Positions 8,758 through 17,621 of a stretch of 64,000 bases of DNA are shown here, piece after piece (positions within the stretch are counted from its first letter, which is position 1; every line of letters begins with the position of its first letter). A model generated the notes under the pieces. It had not been told where the DNA came from. It saw only the letters and a program-made list of their open reading frames with translations, and did no database searches. This stretch comes from Atopobiaceae bacterium. Its GTDB lineage: Bacteria > Actinomycetota > Coriobacteriia > Coriobacteriales > Atopobiaceae. Location of the stretch: positions 25,142-89,141 of the forward strand of contig CADFJN010000012.1 of NCBI GenBank assembly GCA_902834555.1, written 5' to 3'. A program made the position numbers and the translations under genes.

Positions 8758-9936
8758 CTAAATCCTCGCAACCCCGCTCTTGCGCGCAGCGTCGGCCACG
8801 GCTGCAGCAACGGCGGGCGCAACACGCTTGTCGAAGGCACCAGGGATGATGTAGTCCGCCGCGCGGTGCTCGTCGTCTACCAGGCCGGCGATGGCATAAG
8901 CCGCGGCTTCCATCATGTCATCGTTGATGTCGCTCGCGCGCACGTCAAGCGCACCACGGAAGATTCCCGGGAACGCCAGCACGTTGTTGATCTGGTTGGG
9001 GAAGTCCGAGCGGCCCGTTGCCGCCACCGCTGCGCCGGCGGCCAGCGCCTCGTCGGGCATGATCTCGGGCACGGGGTTCGCGCAGGCAAAGATGATGGGG
9101 TCCTTTGCCATCGAGCGCACCATGTCCTGCGAGACCAGGTTGGGCTTGGATACGCCCACAAAGACGTCCGCACCCTTGAGGGCGTCGGCAAGCGAACCCT
9201 GGACCTTCTCGGTGTTGGTCCAGGTGGCGACCTCCTGCTTCACCGGGTTCAGGCCATCGCGGCCCTCGTAGATGGCACCCGTGTGGTCGCAGATGATGAT
9301 GTCCTTCACGCCCATGCGCTTCATGAGGCGAGCGATGGAGATGCCCGCGGCGCCGGCGCCCGAGAAGACCACCTTGACGTCGCCGAGATCACGACCGGTG
9401 AAACGGCACGCGTTGATCAGCGCGGCGCATGTCACGACCGCGGTGCCATGCTGGTCGTCATGGAAGACGGGAATGTCGCAGGTCTCCTTGAGGCGACGCT
9501 CGATCTCGAAGCAGCGCGGCGCGGAGATGTCCTCGAGGTTCACGCCGCCAAAGCTGCCGGCAAGCAGCTGCACCGTGCGCACGATCTCATCCACGTCGTT
9601 GGAGCGGATGCACAGGGGGAAGGCGTCCACGTCGGCAAAGGTCTTGAAGAGGGCGCACTTGCCCTCCATGACGGGCATGCCCGCCTCGGGGCCGATGTTG
9701 CCCAGGCCGAGAACCGCGGAGCCATCGGTCACAACGGCAACCAGGTTCCAGCGACGGGTGTACTCGTACGAGAGGCTCGGGTCCTTCTGGATCTCCAGGC
9801 AGGGAACGGCGACGCCCGGAGTATAGGCCACGGCAAGCTCCTCCGGCGTGCTGATCTGGGCCCTGCTCACGACCTCGATCTTGCCGTGCCACTCCCTGTG
9901 CGCGTCAAGCGCGTGCTGCTTTGCGTCGTCAGCCAT
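8758..9936 (-). CDS. Malic enzyme (malate dehydrogenase, oxaloacetate-decarboxylating)
   Basis: Oxidatively decarboxylates malate to pyruvate with NAD(P) in the cytoplasm. The 392-residue chain has the short bacterial malic-enzyme layout. The catalytic N-terminal domain includes the family-typical AYTPGVAVPCLEI and ends around FHDDQHGTAVV. The NAD-binding domain carries the glycine motif GAGAAGISIARL, then SDFPNQINNVLAFPGIFRGALD near the C-terminus. The ATG at 9936 is preferred because AAAGGAG lies five bases upstream; an in-frame ATG at 9963 has no comparable site. It is divergent from the Cys-rich small protein gene across a 124-bp gap. Cofactor preference is not assigned. Confidence 0.95.
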   Translation of the reverse strand: MADDAKQHALDAHREWHGKIEVVSRAQISTPEELAVAYTPGVAVPCLEIQKDPSLSYEYTRRWNLVAVVTDGSAVLGLGNIGPEAGMPVMEGKCALFKTFADVDAFPLCIRSNDVDEIVRTVQLLAGSFGGVNLEDISAPRCFEIERRLKETCDIPVFHDDQHGTAVVTCAALINACRFTGRDLGDVKVVFSGAGAAGISIARLMKRMGVKDIIICDHTGAIYEGRDGLNPVKQEVATWTNTEKVQGSLADALKGADVFVGVSKPNLVSQDMVRSMAKDPIIFACANPVPEIMPDEALAAGAAVAATGRSDFPNQINNVLAFPGIFRGALDVRASDINDDMMEAAAYAIAGLVDDEHRAADYIIPGAFDKRVAPAVAAAVADAARKSGVARI

Positions 9937-10021
9937 CTTGGCTCCTTTGACATTCGAGGACACTTACACGACCTATCTATCTTAAGCCTTCACGCGGCGT
10001 GCCAACCCGACCTCTGCGGCC

Positions 10022-10027
10022 TATACT
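10022..10027 (+). promoter_or_regulatory. Candidate -10 box for the small Cys protein/TrmB-like pair
   Basis: TATACT lies 33 bp upstream of the ATG at 10061. AAAGGGG at 10049-10054 is the ribosome site. Confidence 0.4.
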
Positions 10028-10060
10028 CCCAAGAGAAATCACTCGACCAAAGGGGTTGCC

Positions 10061-10354
10061 ATGGCACAGAGCGTCCTCGTCAAGGACACCACGCGAGAGG
10101 AGCGCGAGGAGATCGTGCGCCGCGGGCTGAGTTTCTGCGGCGATGGCTCGTGCGAGCAGTGCAGCGGCTGCTCGATGGGCGTGGGCTCGATCGACGCCAT
10201 GTACCAGCCCTACATCGACGGCAAGCTTGAGCTGGCAGAGGTCAACATGCTGCACGCCGCAACCACGTTCACGCTGGGCGGCGGGAGAAGCGCAAACGCC
10301 GCGTCCGCAGACACGCCCGCATCCGCGCAAAGCGTCGAGACGAGCAAAGAATAG
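10061..10354 (+). CDS. Small Cys-cluster protein of unknown function
   Basis: A 97-residue protein I do not recognise. Its only striking feature is the cluster CGDGSCEQCSGCSMG (Cys26, Cys31, Cys34, Cys37), a plausible zinc or iron-sulfur ligand set. The segment before it is charged and probably helical (TREEREEIVRRG). After the cluster comes a short ordered stretch and then a Ser/Ala-rich tail. No signal peptide or membrane segment is visible, so it should be cytoplasmic. The start has AAAGGGG six bases upstream. The stop lies 10 bp before the TrmB-like gene, so the two are probably co-transcribed and may be functionally linked. Confidence 0.75.
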   Translation: MAQSVLVKDTTREEREEIVRRGLSFCGDGSCEQCSGCSMGVGSIDAMYQPYIDGKLELAEVNMLHAATTFTLGGGRSANAASADTPASAQSVETSKE

Positions 10355-10364
10355 CCGAGGCCCC

Positions 10365-11243
10365 ATGCACGCACGCACACCCAAGCACTTTGTACTCGAG
10401 GAGCGCCTCGAGCGCTACGCGGACTTCATCGAGCCTGCGCCGCAGGATTACGCCGGCCGCTGGGCGGAGGCCTGCTACCCCCTGGGGGGCACCACCGCAG
10501 CTTGCGGCGCGGCGAGCGCCGGGCGCTTCCGCGAGGTCCGGCTGGACCTGGGCTGCGGCAAGGGCGCCTTCACCGTGGAGTCCGCCCGTCGCGAGCCGGA
10601 CGTGCTCTTCCTTGGCATGGACGGCGAGCCGCTCTGCATGGCCTACGCCGGCGGCCTCGCCGCGAAGAGCGGCCTTGAGAACGTCGTCTTCCTCGCCTGG
10701 GACGGCCATCGCGTAACCGAGGCCTTCGCCCCCGGCGAGCTCTCGTGCATCTACCTCAACTTCCCCACGCCGTTCCCGCGCAAGCGCCAGGCGCGACGCC
10801 GCCTCACCGACGCCACCTGCCTCATGGAGTATCGCCGCATCCTCGCGCCTGACGGCACGCTGCGGCTCAAGACGGACAGCCGCCCCCTCTACCTCTTCAC
10901 GCTCGAGGAGCTTGCCGCCGCAGGCTATCAGGTGCTCTGGACAAGCGAGGACGCGCGCGCAGACTTCCCCGACGACCCCACAAGCGGCTACGAGGAACGC
11001 CTTGCCGCCAATGGCGCCAAGGTCTTCGCGCTGGAGGCAACGCCGGGTCCAGAGCCCGCGCACTTCTCGCCCACGCCTCAGCGCGGCCTGGTGGAGTACC
11101 TCCCCCAGGACCTCGAGAAGATCGACTACGTGCCCCTGGGCATGGAAGCCACAGTGTGGAACATGCGCAACCGCGAGGCAAAGCTCTGGGCAAAGGGCCA
11201 CAAGGACAGCGGGTCCGCCAGCTGTAACGAGAAGACCTGCTAG
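10365..11243 (+). CDS. TrmB-like SAM-dependent methyltransferase
   Basis: A 292-residue Rossmann methyltransferase. Motif I is LDLGCGKGAF (residues 60-69). The segment NFPTPFPRKRQARRRL matches the region of TrmB, which methylates guanine-46 N7 of tRNA, usually reading FPDPWPKKRH in that enzyme. Here Asp-Pro-Trp is replaced by Thr-Pro-Phe. The first 50 residues and the last 70 or so are longer than in standard TrmB. It may be the tRNA m7G enzyme or a divergent relative. GAGG at 10357-10360 precedes the ATG by four bases. It is downstream of the small Cys protein, with a 10-bp gap, and converges on the GDPD gene. Confidence 0.75.
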   Translation: MHARTPKHFVLEERLERYADFIEPAPQDYAGRWAEACYPLGGTTAACGAASAGRFREVRLDLGCGKGAFTVESARREPDVLFLGMDGEPLCMAYAGGLAAKSGLENVVFLAWDGHRVTEAFAPGELSCIYLNFPTPFPRKRQARRRLTDATCLMEYRRILAPDGTLRLKTDSRPLYLFTLEELAAAGYQVLWTSEDARADFPDDPTSGYEERLAANGAKVFALEATPGPEPAHFSPTPQRGLVEYLPQDLEKIDYVPLGMEATVWNMRNREAKLWAKGHKDSGSASCNEKTC

Positions 11244-11256
11244 AGCTGCCTTCCGG

Positions 11257-12189
11257 CTATGCCGTGGCTTCGGCCCAGTGTGCGGCTACGCAGGACTGCG
11301 GCGCGGGCACAAAGCCCTCAAAGATCACCGGCGCGCCCTCCGCCTCGGAGGCCAGCATGTCTCGCTCGCTGCGAATGGTCCACGTGACCAGCTTGCCGCC
11401 GAGAGCCCCGCACACCAGGCGCACCGCGGGCTGCTCGCGGTCGTCGAAGCGGTACGCAATGAAGTCCGGCTTGGTGGCCACGTTGCCGAGAAGCGCGGTA
11501 GCCCCCACGCGCAGCGGCAGCGGCAGCGCCTTTGCGCTTGCACCGGCGTCCTCCGCGAGAAAGTCCATCGAGAGCTGCCCGCGGATGACCTCGGGGCGGT
11601 TGCGACGCAGCCACACCAGCACGGCGGGGTCGAAGCTCTCGATGCAGTAGCGCACGTCGAAGGTGTCCAGGCACTCCATGACGCGGCTGGTGAGGAGGTC
11701 AGCATTCTCGCAGTAGGTCTTGACCTCAATGATGAGCGGTGCAGGCATGGGGCCTTCGCCGTCCCACTCAAAGATGCGCAGGGCCTCGCCAAGCGTGGGA
11801 ATACCCTGGTCGGTCCCATTGAGGCGGTACTCCTCGAGCTGCGGGCGCGTAAGCTCCTCGACGATGCCCTCCTTGCCCGTCACGCGCTTGAGGTCGGAGT
11901 CATGGATGACAACCAGGCGATCGTCCGCGGTGAGGTGCACGTCAAGCTCCACGCCAAAGCCGTACTCGCGGGCGCGCCTAAAGGCGGCGAGCGAGTTCTC
12001 GGGGGCGCCAAGGGAGTCGTCGTGGAGGCCGCGGTGTGCATAGCGGTAGTGCACAAACTCGTTCCAGCGCTCGTCGACCGTCTTGTTGCCCGTGCGAGGC
12101 GCCATGCCATATACGGCTGCAGCCCCAAGGCCTGCGGCGATGCCGGCAGCGAAGAGCGCCGGGTGCTTGCGAATCATGCAGTTTGCCAT
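11257..12189 (-). CDS. Glycerophosphodiester phosphodiesterase, membrane-anchored
   Basis: Hydrolyses glycerophosphodiesters to glycerol-3-phosphate and an alcohol. The 310-residue protein begins with one hydrophobic segment (HPALFAAGIAAGLGAAAVYGM), likely an anchor. The GDPD domain follows, with YAHRGLHD...PENSLAAF and the metal-site pattern VELDVHLTADDRLVVIHD, then VEVKTY-like IIEVKTYCEN. The ATG at 12189 was chosen because GGAGG sits about eight bases upstream; the longer frame to 12339 overlaps the MFS gene. It lies 55 bp downstream of the MFS gene on the same strand, probably one operon, which could couple uptake and breakdown of a phosphodiester. Confidence 0.9.
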   Translation of the reverse strand: MANCMIRKHPALFAAGIAAGLGAAAVYGMAPRTGNKTVDERWNEFVHYRYAHRGLHDDSLGAPENSLAAFRRAREYGFGVELDVHLTADDRLVVIHDSDLKRVTGKEGIVEELTRPQLEEYRLNGTDQGIPTLGEALRIFEWDGEGPMPAPLIIEVKTYCENADLLTSRVMECLDTFDVRYCIESFDPAVLVWLRRNRPEVIRGQLSMDFLAEDAGASAKALPLPLRVGATALLGNVATKPDFIAYRFDDREQPAVRLVCGALGGKLVTWTIRSERDMLASEAEGAPVIFEGFVPAPQSCVAAHWAEATA

Positions 12190-12244
12190 CGACAATCCTC
12201 CATCCAGGCGTCGACAACACCAGGCACGCCAAACCGGCGGCGCG

Positions 12245-13576
12245 CTAGTCGACGTCGAACGACTCGAGCCCTCTCTTCTCGACCAATTTCGAGTCTCCGT
12301 GGTGCACGAACAGCATTGTAACGAAGCTTGCCGCAACAAACACCGTGGCGTAGATGAAGAGTGACCGGTAGCTCACGTTGTGCATGAGCCAACCCGCAGC
12401 GATAGGCGTGACAGTCTGCGCGGCCATCGAGAAGGTGTAGTAGAGCCCCGTGAACTTGCCTGTGTCGGAGCCCTTGCACATCTCGACCACCATGGGCAGC
12501 GAGTTCACGTTGATGCCAGCCCAGCCCATGCCCAGGACGATCATCACCACGTAGAGCGCGGGCGAGAAGCCCATGCCGGCAAAGGTCCAAGCGGCGCAAA
12601 ACGCAAAGCCGCCGCCGAGAAGCACGATGCCGCCCTGGATGGTGCGCTTGCGCCCCACACGGCTGGCGATGGCCCCCACGGGAATGTACGAGACGATGGC
12701 ACCAACGTTGGCCACAATGAGGCAGCGGCTGGCCTCGCCAAGCGCCATGCCCCACTCCGCCTGCGCGTACGTGGTAAACCAGGTCTCCATGGCGTTGTAG
12801 CCGATGAACCACAGGGCAATGGACGCAAGAAGGAAGCCCAGCGAGCGCCTGACCGGCGCAGGAAGCACCTCCTTGCCAGTGGCGGCGTCCTTCTCGACGA
12901 GGTTCTCCTCGGGGTGCTTAGCCTCGTAGGCCGCGACCTCGGCCTCGAGCTTGGGCTCCTTCACCGTGAGAAACACAACGGCCACCGAGACCACCATGAT
13001 GGCAGCCACTATCACAAACAGCGGCAGGTAGTCCACGTGGTCGAGGCCGGCAATGCGCCCCTTGTTGTAAAGCACAGCGGCAATGCCCAGGTAGATGATG
13101 CCGCCCACGGCACCCATGAGGTTGATGATCGCGTTTGCGGGCGAGCGCAGCGGCTTGGGCGTGCAGTCTGGCATAAGCGCCACGGCAGGGCTGCGGTAGG
13201 TGCCCATTGCAACAAGCACAAAGAGCAGAACGCCAATGAACGCGGCGAGAAGGGCACCCGAGCCGTCCGCATAGTACGCGTTGTCGATGATGGGCAGGAA
13301 GATCATGCCCACCACGGCAAGCGCCGTTCCCACGAGGATGAAGGGCATGCGACGGCCCAGGCGGCTGTGGCAGCGGTCCGAGAGCGAGCCAAAGAACGGC
13401 AGGAGGAAGAGGGCAAGGACGTTGTCGGCAGCCATGATCATGCCCGAGAAGGTCTCGTCTAGGTGGAACGTGTTCGTGAGCATGAGCGGAATCACGCTGT
13501 TGTACATCTGCCAGAACGCACAGATGGAGAAGAACGCAAAGCCGATAAGGACGGTCCTGCGCACATTGAGTTTCAC
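12245..13576 (-). CDS. MFS transporter, SLC45/GPH-like
   Basis: A 443-residue, roughly twelve-helix inner-membrane transporter. The first cytoplasmic loop reads GSLSDRCHSRLGRRMPFI, the SDR(x)nGRRRPF pattern of sucrose or glycoside-proton symporters and SLC45-like proteins. A second copy, VGRKRTIQ, is in the other half. A long charged loop of about 50 residues (VKEPKLEAEVAAYE... to VRRSLG) splits the halves. The likely substrate is a sugar or glycoside, not proven. The start is GTG at 13576 with GGAGG five bases upstream. It heads the operon with the GDPD gene. Confidence 0.85.
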   Translation of the reverse strand: MKLNVRRTVLIGFAFFSICAFWQMYNSVIPLMLTNTFHLDETFSGMIMAADNVLALFLLPFFGSLSDRCHSRLGRRMPFILVGTALAVVGMIFLPIIDNAYYADGSGALLAAFIGVLLFVLVAMGTYRSPAVALMPDCTPKPLRSPANAIINLMGAVGGIIYLGIAAVLYNKGRIAGLDHVDYLPLFVIVAAIMVVSVAVVFLTVKEPKLEAEVAAYEAKHPEENLVEKDAATGKEVLPAPVRRSLGFLLASIALWFIGYNAMETWFTTYAQAEWGMALGEASRCLIVANVGAIVSYIPVGAIASRVGRKRTIQGGIVLLGGGFAFCAAWTFAGMGFSPALYVVMIVLGMGWAGINVNSLPMVVEMCKGSDTGKFTGLYYTFSMAAQTVTPIAAGWLMHNVSYRSLFIYATVFVAASFVTMLFVHHGDSKLVEKRGLESFDVD

Positions 13577-13693
13577 GGGTTCCTCCTAACGCCGGGGTTG
13601 CCGCACATCTTTGATGCTAGCTGGCGAGAGGGGCGGCGGGGACGTCGGCCGCCGGCGGTCTGGCAGGCGGTGCGGAGCGAGGCAGCGGCGCAC

Positions 13694-13783
13694 TTCTCGG
13701 CCGGCGGCGCGGTTCTCGCCCGTCGGCGCCCTTCTCGTCCGGCGGCTCCCCTCTCGCCCGGCGGCGCCCTTCTCGGCCGTCGC
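13694..13783. repeat. 19-bp tandem repeat, TTCTCG-CCG-CGGCGCC
   Basis: TTCTCG or CTCTCG starts units at 13694, 13713, 13732, 13751 and 13770, all exactly 19 bp apart. The rest of each unit is a variant of CCGGCGGCGCCC. It lies in the promoter-side gap of the MFS gene, with no supported gene in it. Confidence 0.85.
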
Positions 13784-13820
13784 AGGAAGGGCATTATTGT
13801 CGCCATTTGCGACATAACGT

Positions 13821-13895
13821 GCGCTCCGGCGACAAAATGTCGCCGGAAGCGGCCAAATGGTGCACAGTGCATCAAATTGCGCGCTCCGGCGACAA
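13821..13895. repeat. CTCCGGCGACA repeat with hairpin
   Basis: GCGCTCCGGCGACAA occurs at 13821-13835 and again at 13881-13895, 60 bp apart. The first copy pairs with an inverted copy (TCCGGCGACA 13825-13834 with TGTCGCCGGA 13839-13848). The same CTCCGGCG core builds the arrays at 34614-34750 and 45095-45210. Nothing else is recognised in the 13577-14024 gap apart from the 19-bp tandem repeat and a candidate promoter. Confidence 0.75.
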
Positions 13896-13960
13896 GCAAC
13901 CACCCTCGTTGGCGCTGGCTCCATCCGCGCCGAATCCGCCACGCGCCGACACCCGCGGGT

Positions 13961-13966
13961 GATACT
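13961..13966 (+). promoter_or_regulatory. Candidate -10 box for the 706-residue protein
   Basis: GATACT preceded by GGT (a TGnGATACT-like context is not exact) lies 58 bp upstream of the ATG at 14025. Confidence 0.3.
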
Positions 13967-14024
13967 GTAGAAGCTTGCAAACTCAGCCCCGTCTCCAGGG
14001 ACTCTTGAAGGAAGGCCACAAACG

Positions 14025-16145
14025 ATGCCCAGAATCACACCAGGAAACAGGCTTTACCTGTACAAGCTTCTCTCGTCCACCCTTGGCACCAACCGCCAGG
14101 CACTGCTCTCGCGCGTTGAGGAGGTGCTGCTAGAGGACGGCATCGAGCCGCAGGACCTTGGGAAAGACGACGTCCAATCTCTTATGGAGGCGCTCTCCGA
14201 GTTCGTTCGGCTCACCGTCTTCAAGAAGGGGCGCGTCTACGCGACGGTCGTTCCCAACGAGGAGTACGACGGCTACCTCGAGCGAGCAGGGCAGTCTGGC
14301 TCTGGCAGCACGGGCGAGAAGGGCGGAAAGAGCAAGCCATGGAAGCGTCGCAAGGGCTCACATGACCCCAAGCCGACAAAGCCACGCCACGTCGAGAAGG
14401 CCGAGGCCAAGCCGGAGCCCGTACCGGAACCGGAAGCTGCGGCCGAGCCAGAGCCGGCATCCGCGCCGGAGCCGGAGCCTGAAAACGTAACCGTGCCGGA
14501 GCCCGAACCGGCGCCAGCACCTGCGCCGGCACCGCAGCCCTCCCTAGCCGACGAGACCCCCAAAGAGCCAAACGAGCCGCAGGTAGAAGCCACTAGAGCC
14601 GAGACCCGCGAGCAACCGGAGCCCGAGACGCCCAACGACTCTGGCATCAACCTCACCATTACATATGACCCCTACGAGGACATGGAGGCGGACCTCGCGG
14701 CAGCTGCCCAGGCACAGCCCGAGTCTCCGGCACCCGCCACGTCGCAAGCTGCAGCACCGGCCCCCGCACCGGCCCCCATACCGGTAGCCGCCCCTGCACC
14801 CGCCCCAGCCACGCAGCCCCTCCCCCACCAGAACCTCCCCGAGCTCTTCTCGGCAGAGGTCCACTGCAAGGACGAGCTTCTCCGCGTGCTCTACCAGAAG
14901 CTCCCCATCGACGCCGACGTCACCCGCACGCTCGACGAGGACTGGCGCGTGGCCCGCTCGACCGGGACCCTCTCGGGCACAAGGAGCCGCGTCACGTTCC
15001 CGCTCCGCTACCTCCACGAGGATGGCTCCGGCCCGGTGGAGGTCACAATCCGCCGCACGTCACGCCCCTTGTCCGGCAAGCAGTGGAGCCTCGCGTTGGT
15101 AGATGGTGACGACGGTACCGGCATGGTCCACGAGCAGGTTGGCCTAGAGGGCCTTCCTGCGGCAGACGAGGGCGCGTGGAGCGACCTCTCTGGTGCGTCG
15201 CTGCAGGGCGTGGGCACTTCCACCGTAAGCCCACTTCGCGAGTTCGCACAGTTCGCGGTCATCGGCTCCTGGGAGCGCACGCTTGGGACGCTTGCCACCA
15301 TGGCAGCGCCGGAGCACTGGAACTTCCCCGGCGAGGGCGTGGGCGGTCCCTCTCGCTATGGCATCCTGCGCGAGTACCTCACTGTGACCTTCCATCGTGC
15401 CGTTGAGCAGGGACGCATTGTCACGGCAACGGACAGCTCACTCGCTGCTTTTAACACGGGGCTGCTCACCCCCTTTGGCGAGGACGTCTACGCAGTCTTC
15501 TCGCCCAACGCCGGCGACATACCCTGGAAGCTCGACGGCTTTGCCACCGCGGGCTCGGGGGAGTTGGGCGCCCGCCTTGCGGCAACGCTTCCCGAGCTGC
15601 CGCAGCCGGCCAGCTACCTCGAGCGCGTCGAGGACGTTGTCTGCCAGCCGGGACACATGCTCATCCTTGACACCGAAGCGCTTCTGGGCGAGAAGGTCGG
15701 CCGCCTGCCGCGCGCCTTTCTCGCCGATCAGCTGGCCGGAAGCCCCGAGGCATCGCGCCTGCTGCGAGACGCCATGGACGACGGCAACGGCCGGCTGGGG
15801 CGCACCGCCTGTCGGGAGCTGGCGCGCGCCATCAAGGCAGACCCCAGCCTCTACCGCCGCATGGCCCGCGCTCTTCAGGATGCCACGACCCTCTCGCTGC
15901 GCCTTGCACAGGCAAGCTACCGCATGGCAGCGCCGGCGTTTGATCCCGCCACTGGTACCATGCGGCTCCTACTGCCGCTCTGCCTGGTAGACGATGGCGT
16001 GGCCGACTGCGCCATGTCGCTTGAGCTCATGCCGTCCGGTGCGTACCGTGGAGCGGCGATCCTCTCGCTGCCGCGCGCTTATGCCTGCGCGCGCGTGGTG
16101 AGCCGAGACCAGCCCGCATGGCTCTCGCCGGAAATCGTCCTGTAG
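14025..16145 (+). CDS. Two-domain protein of unknown function with Pro/Ala/Glu linker
   Basis: A 706-residue protein I cannot name. Residues 1-90 look like a small helical/winged-helix module (TPGNRLYLYKLLSSTLG, then FKKGRVYATVVPNEEYDGYL, which has the look of a wing hairpin). A low-complexity linker rich in Pro, Glu and Ala follows from about residue 97 to 275. The C-terminal 400 residues or so appear globular, with no signal peptide or membrane segment, so it is probably cytoplasmic. A two-part nucleic-acid-binding or adaptor role would fit this architecture, but that is inference only. GAAGGAAGG lies nine bases before the ATG. It is a single gene upstream of icd, with 68 bp between. Confidence 0.8.
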   Translation: MPRITPGNRLYLYKLLSSTLGTNRQALLSRVEEVLLEDGIEPQDLGKDDVQSLMEALSEFVRLTVFKKGRVYATVVPNEEYDGYLERAGQSGSGSTGEKGGKSKPWKRRKGSHDPKPTKPRHVEKAEAKPEPVPEPEAAAEPEPASAPEPEPENVTVPEPEPAPAPAPAPQPSLADETPKEPNEPQVEATRAETREQPEPETPNDSGINLTITYDPYEDMEADLAAAAQAQPESPAPATSQAAAPAPAPAPIPVAAPAPAPATQPLPHQNLPELFSAEVHCKDELLRVLYQKLPIDADVTRTLDEDWRVARSTGTLSGTRSRVTFPLRYLHEDGSGPVEVTIRRTSRPLSGKQWSLALVDGDDGTGMVHEQVGLEGLPAADEGAWSDLSGASLQGVGTSTVSPLREFAQFAVIGSWERTLGTLATMAAPEHWNFPGEGVGGPSRYGILREYLTVTFHRAVEQGRIVTATDSSLAAFNTGLLTPFGEDVYAVFSPNAGDIPWKLDGFATAGSGELGARLAATLPELPQPASYLERVEDVVCQPGHMLILDTEALLGEKVGRLPRAFLADQLAGSPEASRLLRDAMDDGNGRLGRTACRELARAIKADPSLYRRMARALQDATTLSLRLAQASYRMAAPAFDPATGTMRLLLPLCLVDDGVADCAMSLELMPSGAYRGAAILSLPRAYACARVVSRDQPAWLSPEIVL

Positions 16146-16156
16146 CCTTGCTCGGG

Positions 16157-16162
16157 TAGACT
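16157..16162 (+). promoter_or_regulatory. Candidate -10 box for icd
   Basis: TAGACT lies 51 bp before the icd ATG, with GGAGG at 16204-16208 as the ribosome site. The -35 region is not convincing. Confidence 0.35.
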
Positions 16163-16213
16163 GGAATCACAAAGGCAACGAAGGGCCGCAACTAGACCGC
16201 GCTGGAGGCATGC

Positions 16214-17422
16214 ATGTCGAAGATCGAAATGAAGACCCCGCTCGTCGAGATGGACGGCGACGAGATGACCCGCATCATCTGGCAGATCATTAAGGACGAG
16301 CTTGTCTGCCCGTACGTCGATCTTAAGACCGAGTACTACGACCTGGGCCTTAAGCACCGAGACGAGACGGGCGACCAGGTGACCATCGACTCCGCCGAGG
16401 CCACCAAGCGCCTGGGCGTGGCCGTAAAGTGCGCGACCATCACCCCCAACGCGCAGCGCGTCGAGGAGTACCACCTGCACCAGATGTGGAAGAGCCCCAA
16501 CGGCACCATCCGTTCGATGCTCGACGGCACCATCTTCCGCGCACCCATCGTGGTCAAGGGTATCGAGCCTGTGGTGAAGTGCTGGAAGCGCCCCATCACC
16601 ATTGCGCGTCACGGCTATGGCGATGTGTACAAGAACGTCGAGTACCGCGTACCTGGAGCCGGCAAGGCTGAGCTGGTCTTCACCGACGCGGAGGGCCACG
16701 AGGAGCGTCGCCTGATTCACGACTTTGATCAGCCAGGCGTGATCCAAGGCATGCACAACGTGGACTCCTCCATCGAGGGGTTCGCGCGCAGCTGCTTCGA
16801 GTACGCGCTCTCCACCCACCAGGACCTGTGGTTCGCCTCGAAGGACACCATCTCAAAGATCTACGACCACCGCTTCAAGGACATCTTCGCCGACATGTAC
16901 GAGAACGAGTACCGCGAGCGCTTTGAGGCAGCGGGCATCACGTACTTCTACACCCTCATCGATGACGCGGTGGCGCGCATCATGAAGAGCGAGGGCGGCT
17001 TCATCTGGGCATGCAAGAACTACGACGGCGACGTGATGAGCGACATGCTCTCCTCGGCATTTGGATCGCTTGCCATGATGACCTCAGTGCTGGTGTCGCC
17101 CCACGGCCAGTACGAGTACGAGGCGGCACACGGCACCGTTCAGCGCCACTACTACAAGTACCTGCGCGGGGAGGAGACCTCGACCAACTCGGTGGCCACG
17201 ATCTTTGCGTGGACCGGGGCACTCGCCAAGCGCGGCGAGCTGGACGGCACGCCGGAGCTTGTGGACTTTGCCAAGCGCCTGGAGCACGCGACCGTCAAGA
17301 CCATCGAGGACGGCCGCATGACGGGCGACCTTGCGCGCATCACCACGCTAGAGAACCCCACCAAGCTCAACACGCGTGACTTCATCCTCGCCATTCGCAA
17401 CGAGCTTGAGGCTGGCGCTTAG
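16214..17422 (+). CDS. icd: Isocitrate dehydrogenase (NADP+), eukaryote-like type
   Basis: Oxidatively decarboxylates isocitrate to 2-oxoglutarate. The 402-residue chain matches the homodimeric subfamily shared with eukaryotic cytosolic and mitochondrial enzymes rather than the E. coli type. It opens VEMDGDEMTRIIWQIIKDEL and contains KSPNGTIRSMLDGTIFR (substrate serine region), then DDAVARIMKSEGGFIWACKNYDGDV and PHGQYEYEAAHGTV. NADP use follows from the subfamily. It probably supplies 2-oxoglutarate for glutamate in an incomplete TCA cycle; no other TCA gene except malic enzyme is nearby. It ends 25 bp before a strong terminator. Confidence 0.96.
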   Translation: MSKIEMKTPLVEMDGDEMTRIIWQIIKDELVCPYVDLKTEYYDLGLKHRDETGDQVTIDSAEATKRLGVAVKCATITPNAQRVEEYHLHQMWKSPNGTIRSMLDGTIFRAPIVVKGIEPVVKCWKRPITIARHGYGDVYKNVEYRVPGAGKAELVFTDAEGHEERRLIHDFDQPGVIQGMHNVDSSIEGFARSCFEYALSTHQDLWFASKDTISKIYDHRFKDIFADMYENEYRERFEAAGITYFYTLIDDAVARIMKSEGGFIWACKNYDGDVMSDMLSSAFGSLAMMTSVLVSPHGQYEYEAAHGTVQRHYYKYLRGEETSTNSVATIFAWTGALAKRGELDGTPELVDFAKRLEHATVKTIEDGRMTGDLARITTLENPTKLNTRDFILAIRNELEAGA

Positions 17423-17447
17423 AGCCGTTGCATCGAAGCAAGGCACA

Positions 17448-17484
17448 GGGAGCGAGGCCATGGCCTCGCTCCCCTATTTCTCTT
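17448..17484 (+). terminator. Terminator of icd
   Basis: A self-complementary GGGAGCGAGGCC/GGCCTCGCTCCC stem with an AT loop (17448-17473) is followed by the T-rich CTATTTCTCTTT. Confidence 0.9.
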
Positions 17485-17514
17485 TGGGAATTCTCCAAGC
17501 CCTGCATGCATGCC

Positions 17515-17578
17515 TTGGCACCATTTCACAGTTGGGATGCGGTTTTTCGGGGGTGCCCCAACCGTGAATTCACGCCAA
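17515..17578. repeat. Imperfect long inverted repeat after icd
   Basis: TTCACAGTTGGG (17525-17536) pairs with CCCAACCGTGAA (17557-17568) with one mismatch. Outer arms TTGGC (17515-17519) and GCCAA (17574-17578) extend it. Size and the central GTTGGG resemble the elements at 29851, 31254 and 37748. Confidence 0.6.
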
Positions 17579-17621
17579 AACCTGGGGCAGGAACGACTCA
17601 GCAGCTGCCTCTTGAGGCCGC

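Noticed and set aside
8453..8761. Small plus-strand gene of about 100 codons
   Set aside because: It is made of the repeat array and the malic enzyme terminator, has no ribosome site, and its end overlaps the malic enzyme gene.
8677..10230. 517-codon plus frame opposite malic enzyme
   Set aside because: Antisense shadow of a clearly recognised enzyme; it also runs through a terminator and the divergent promoter gap.
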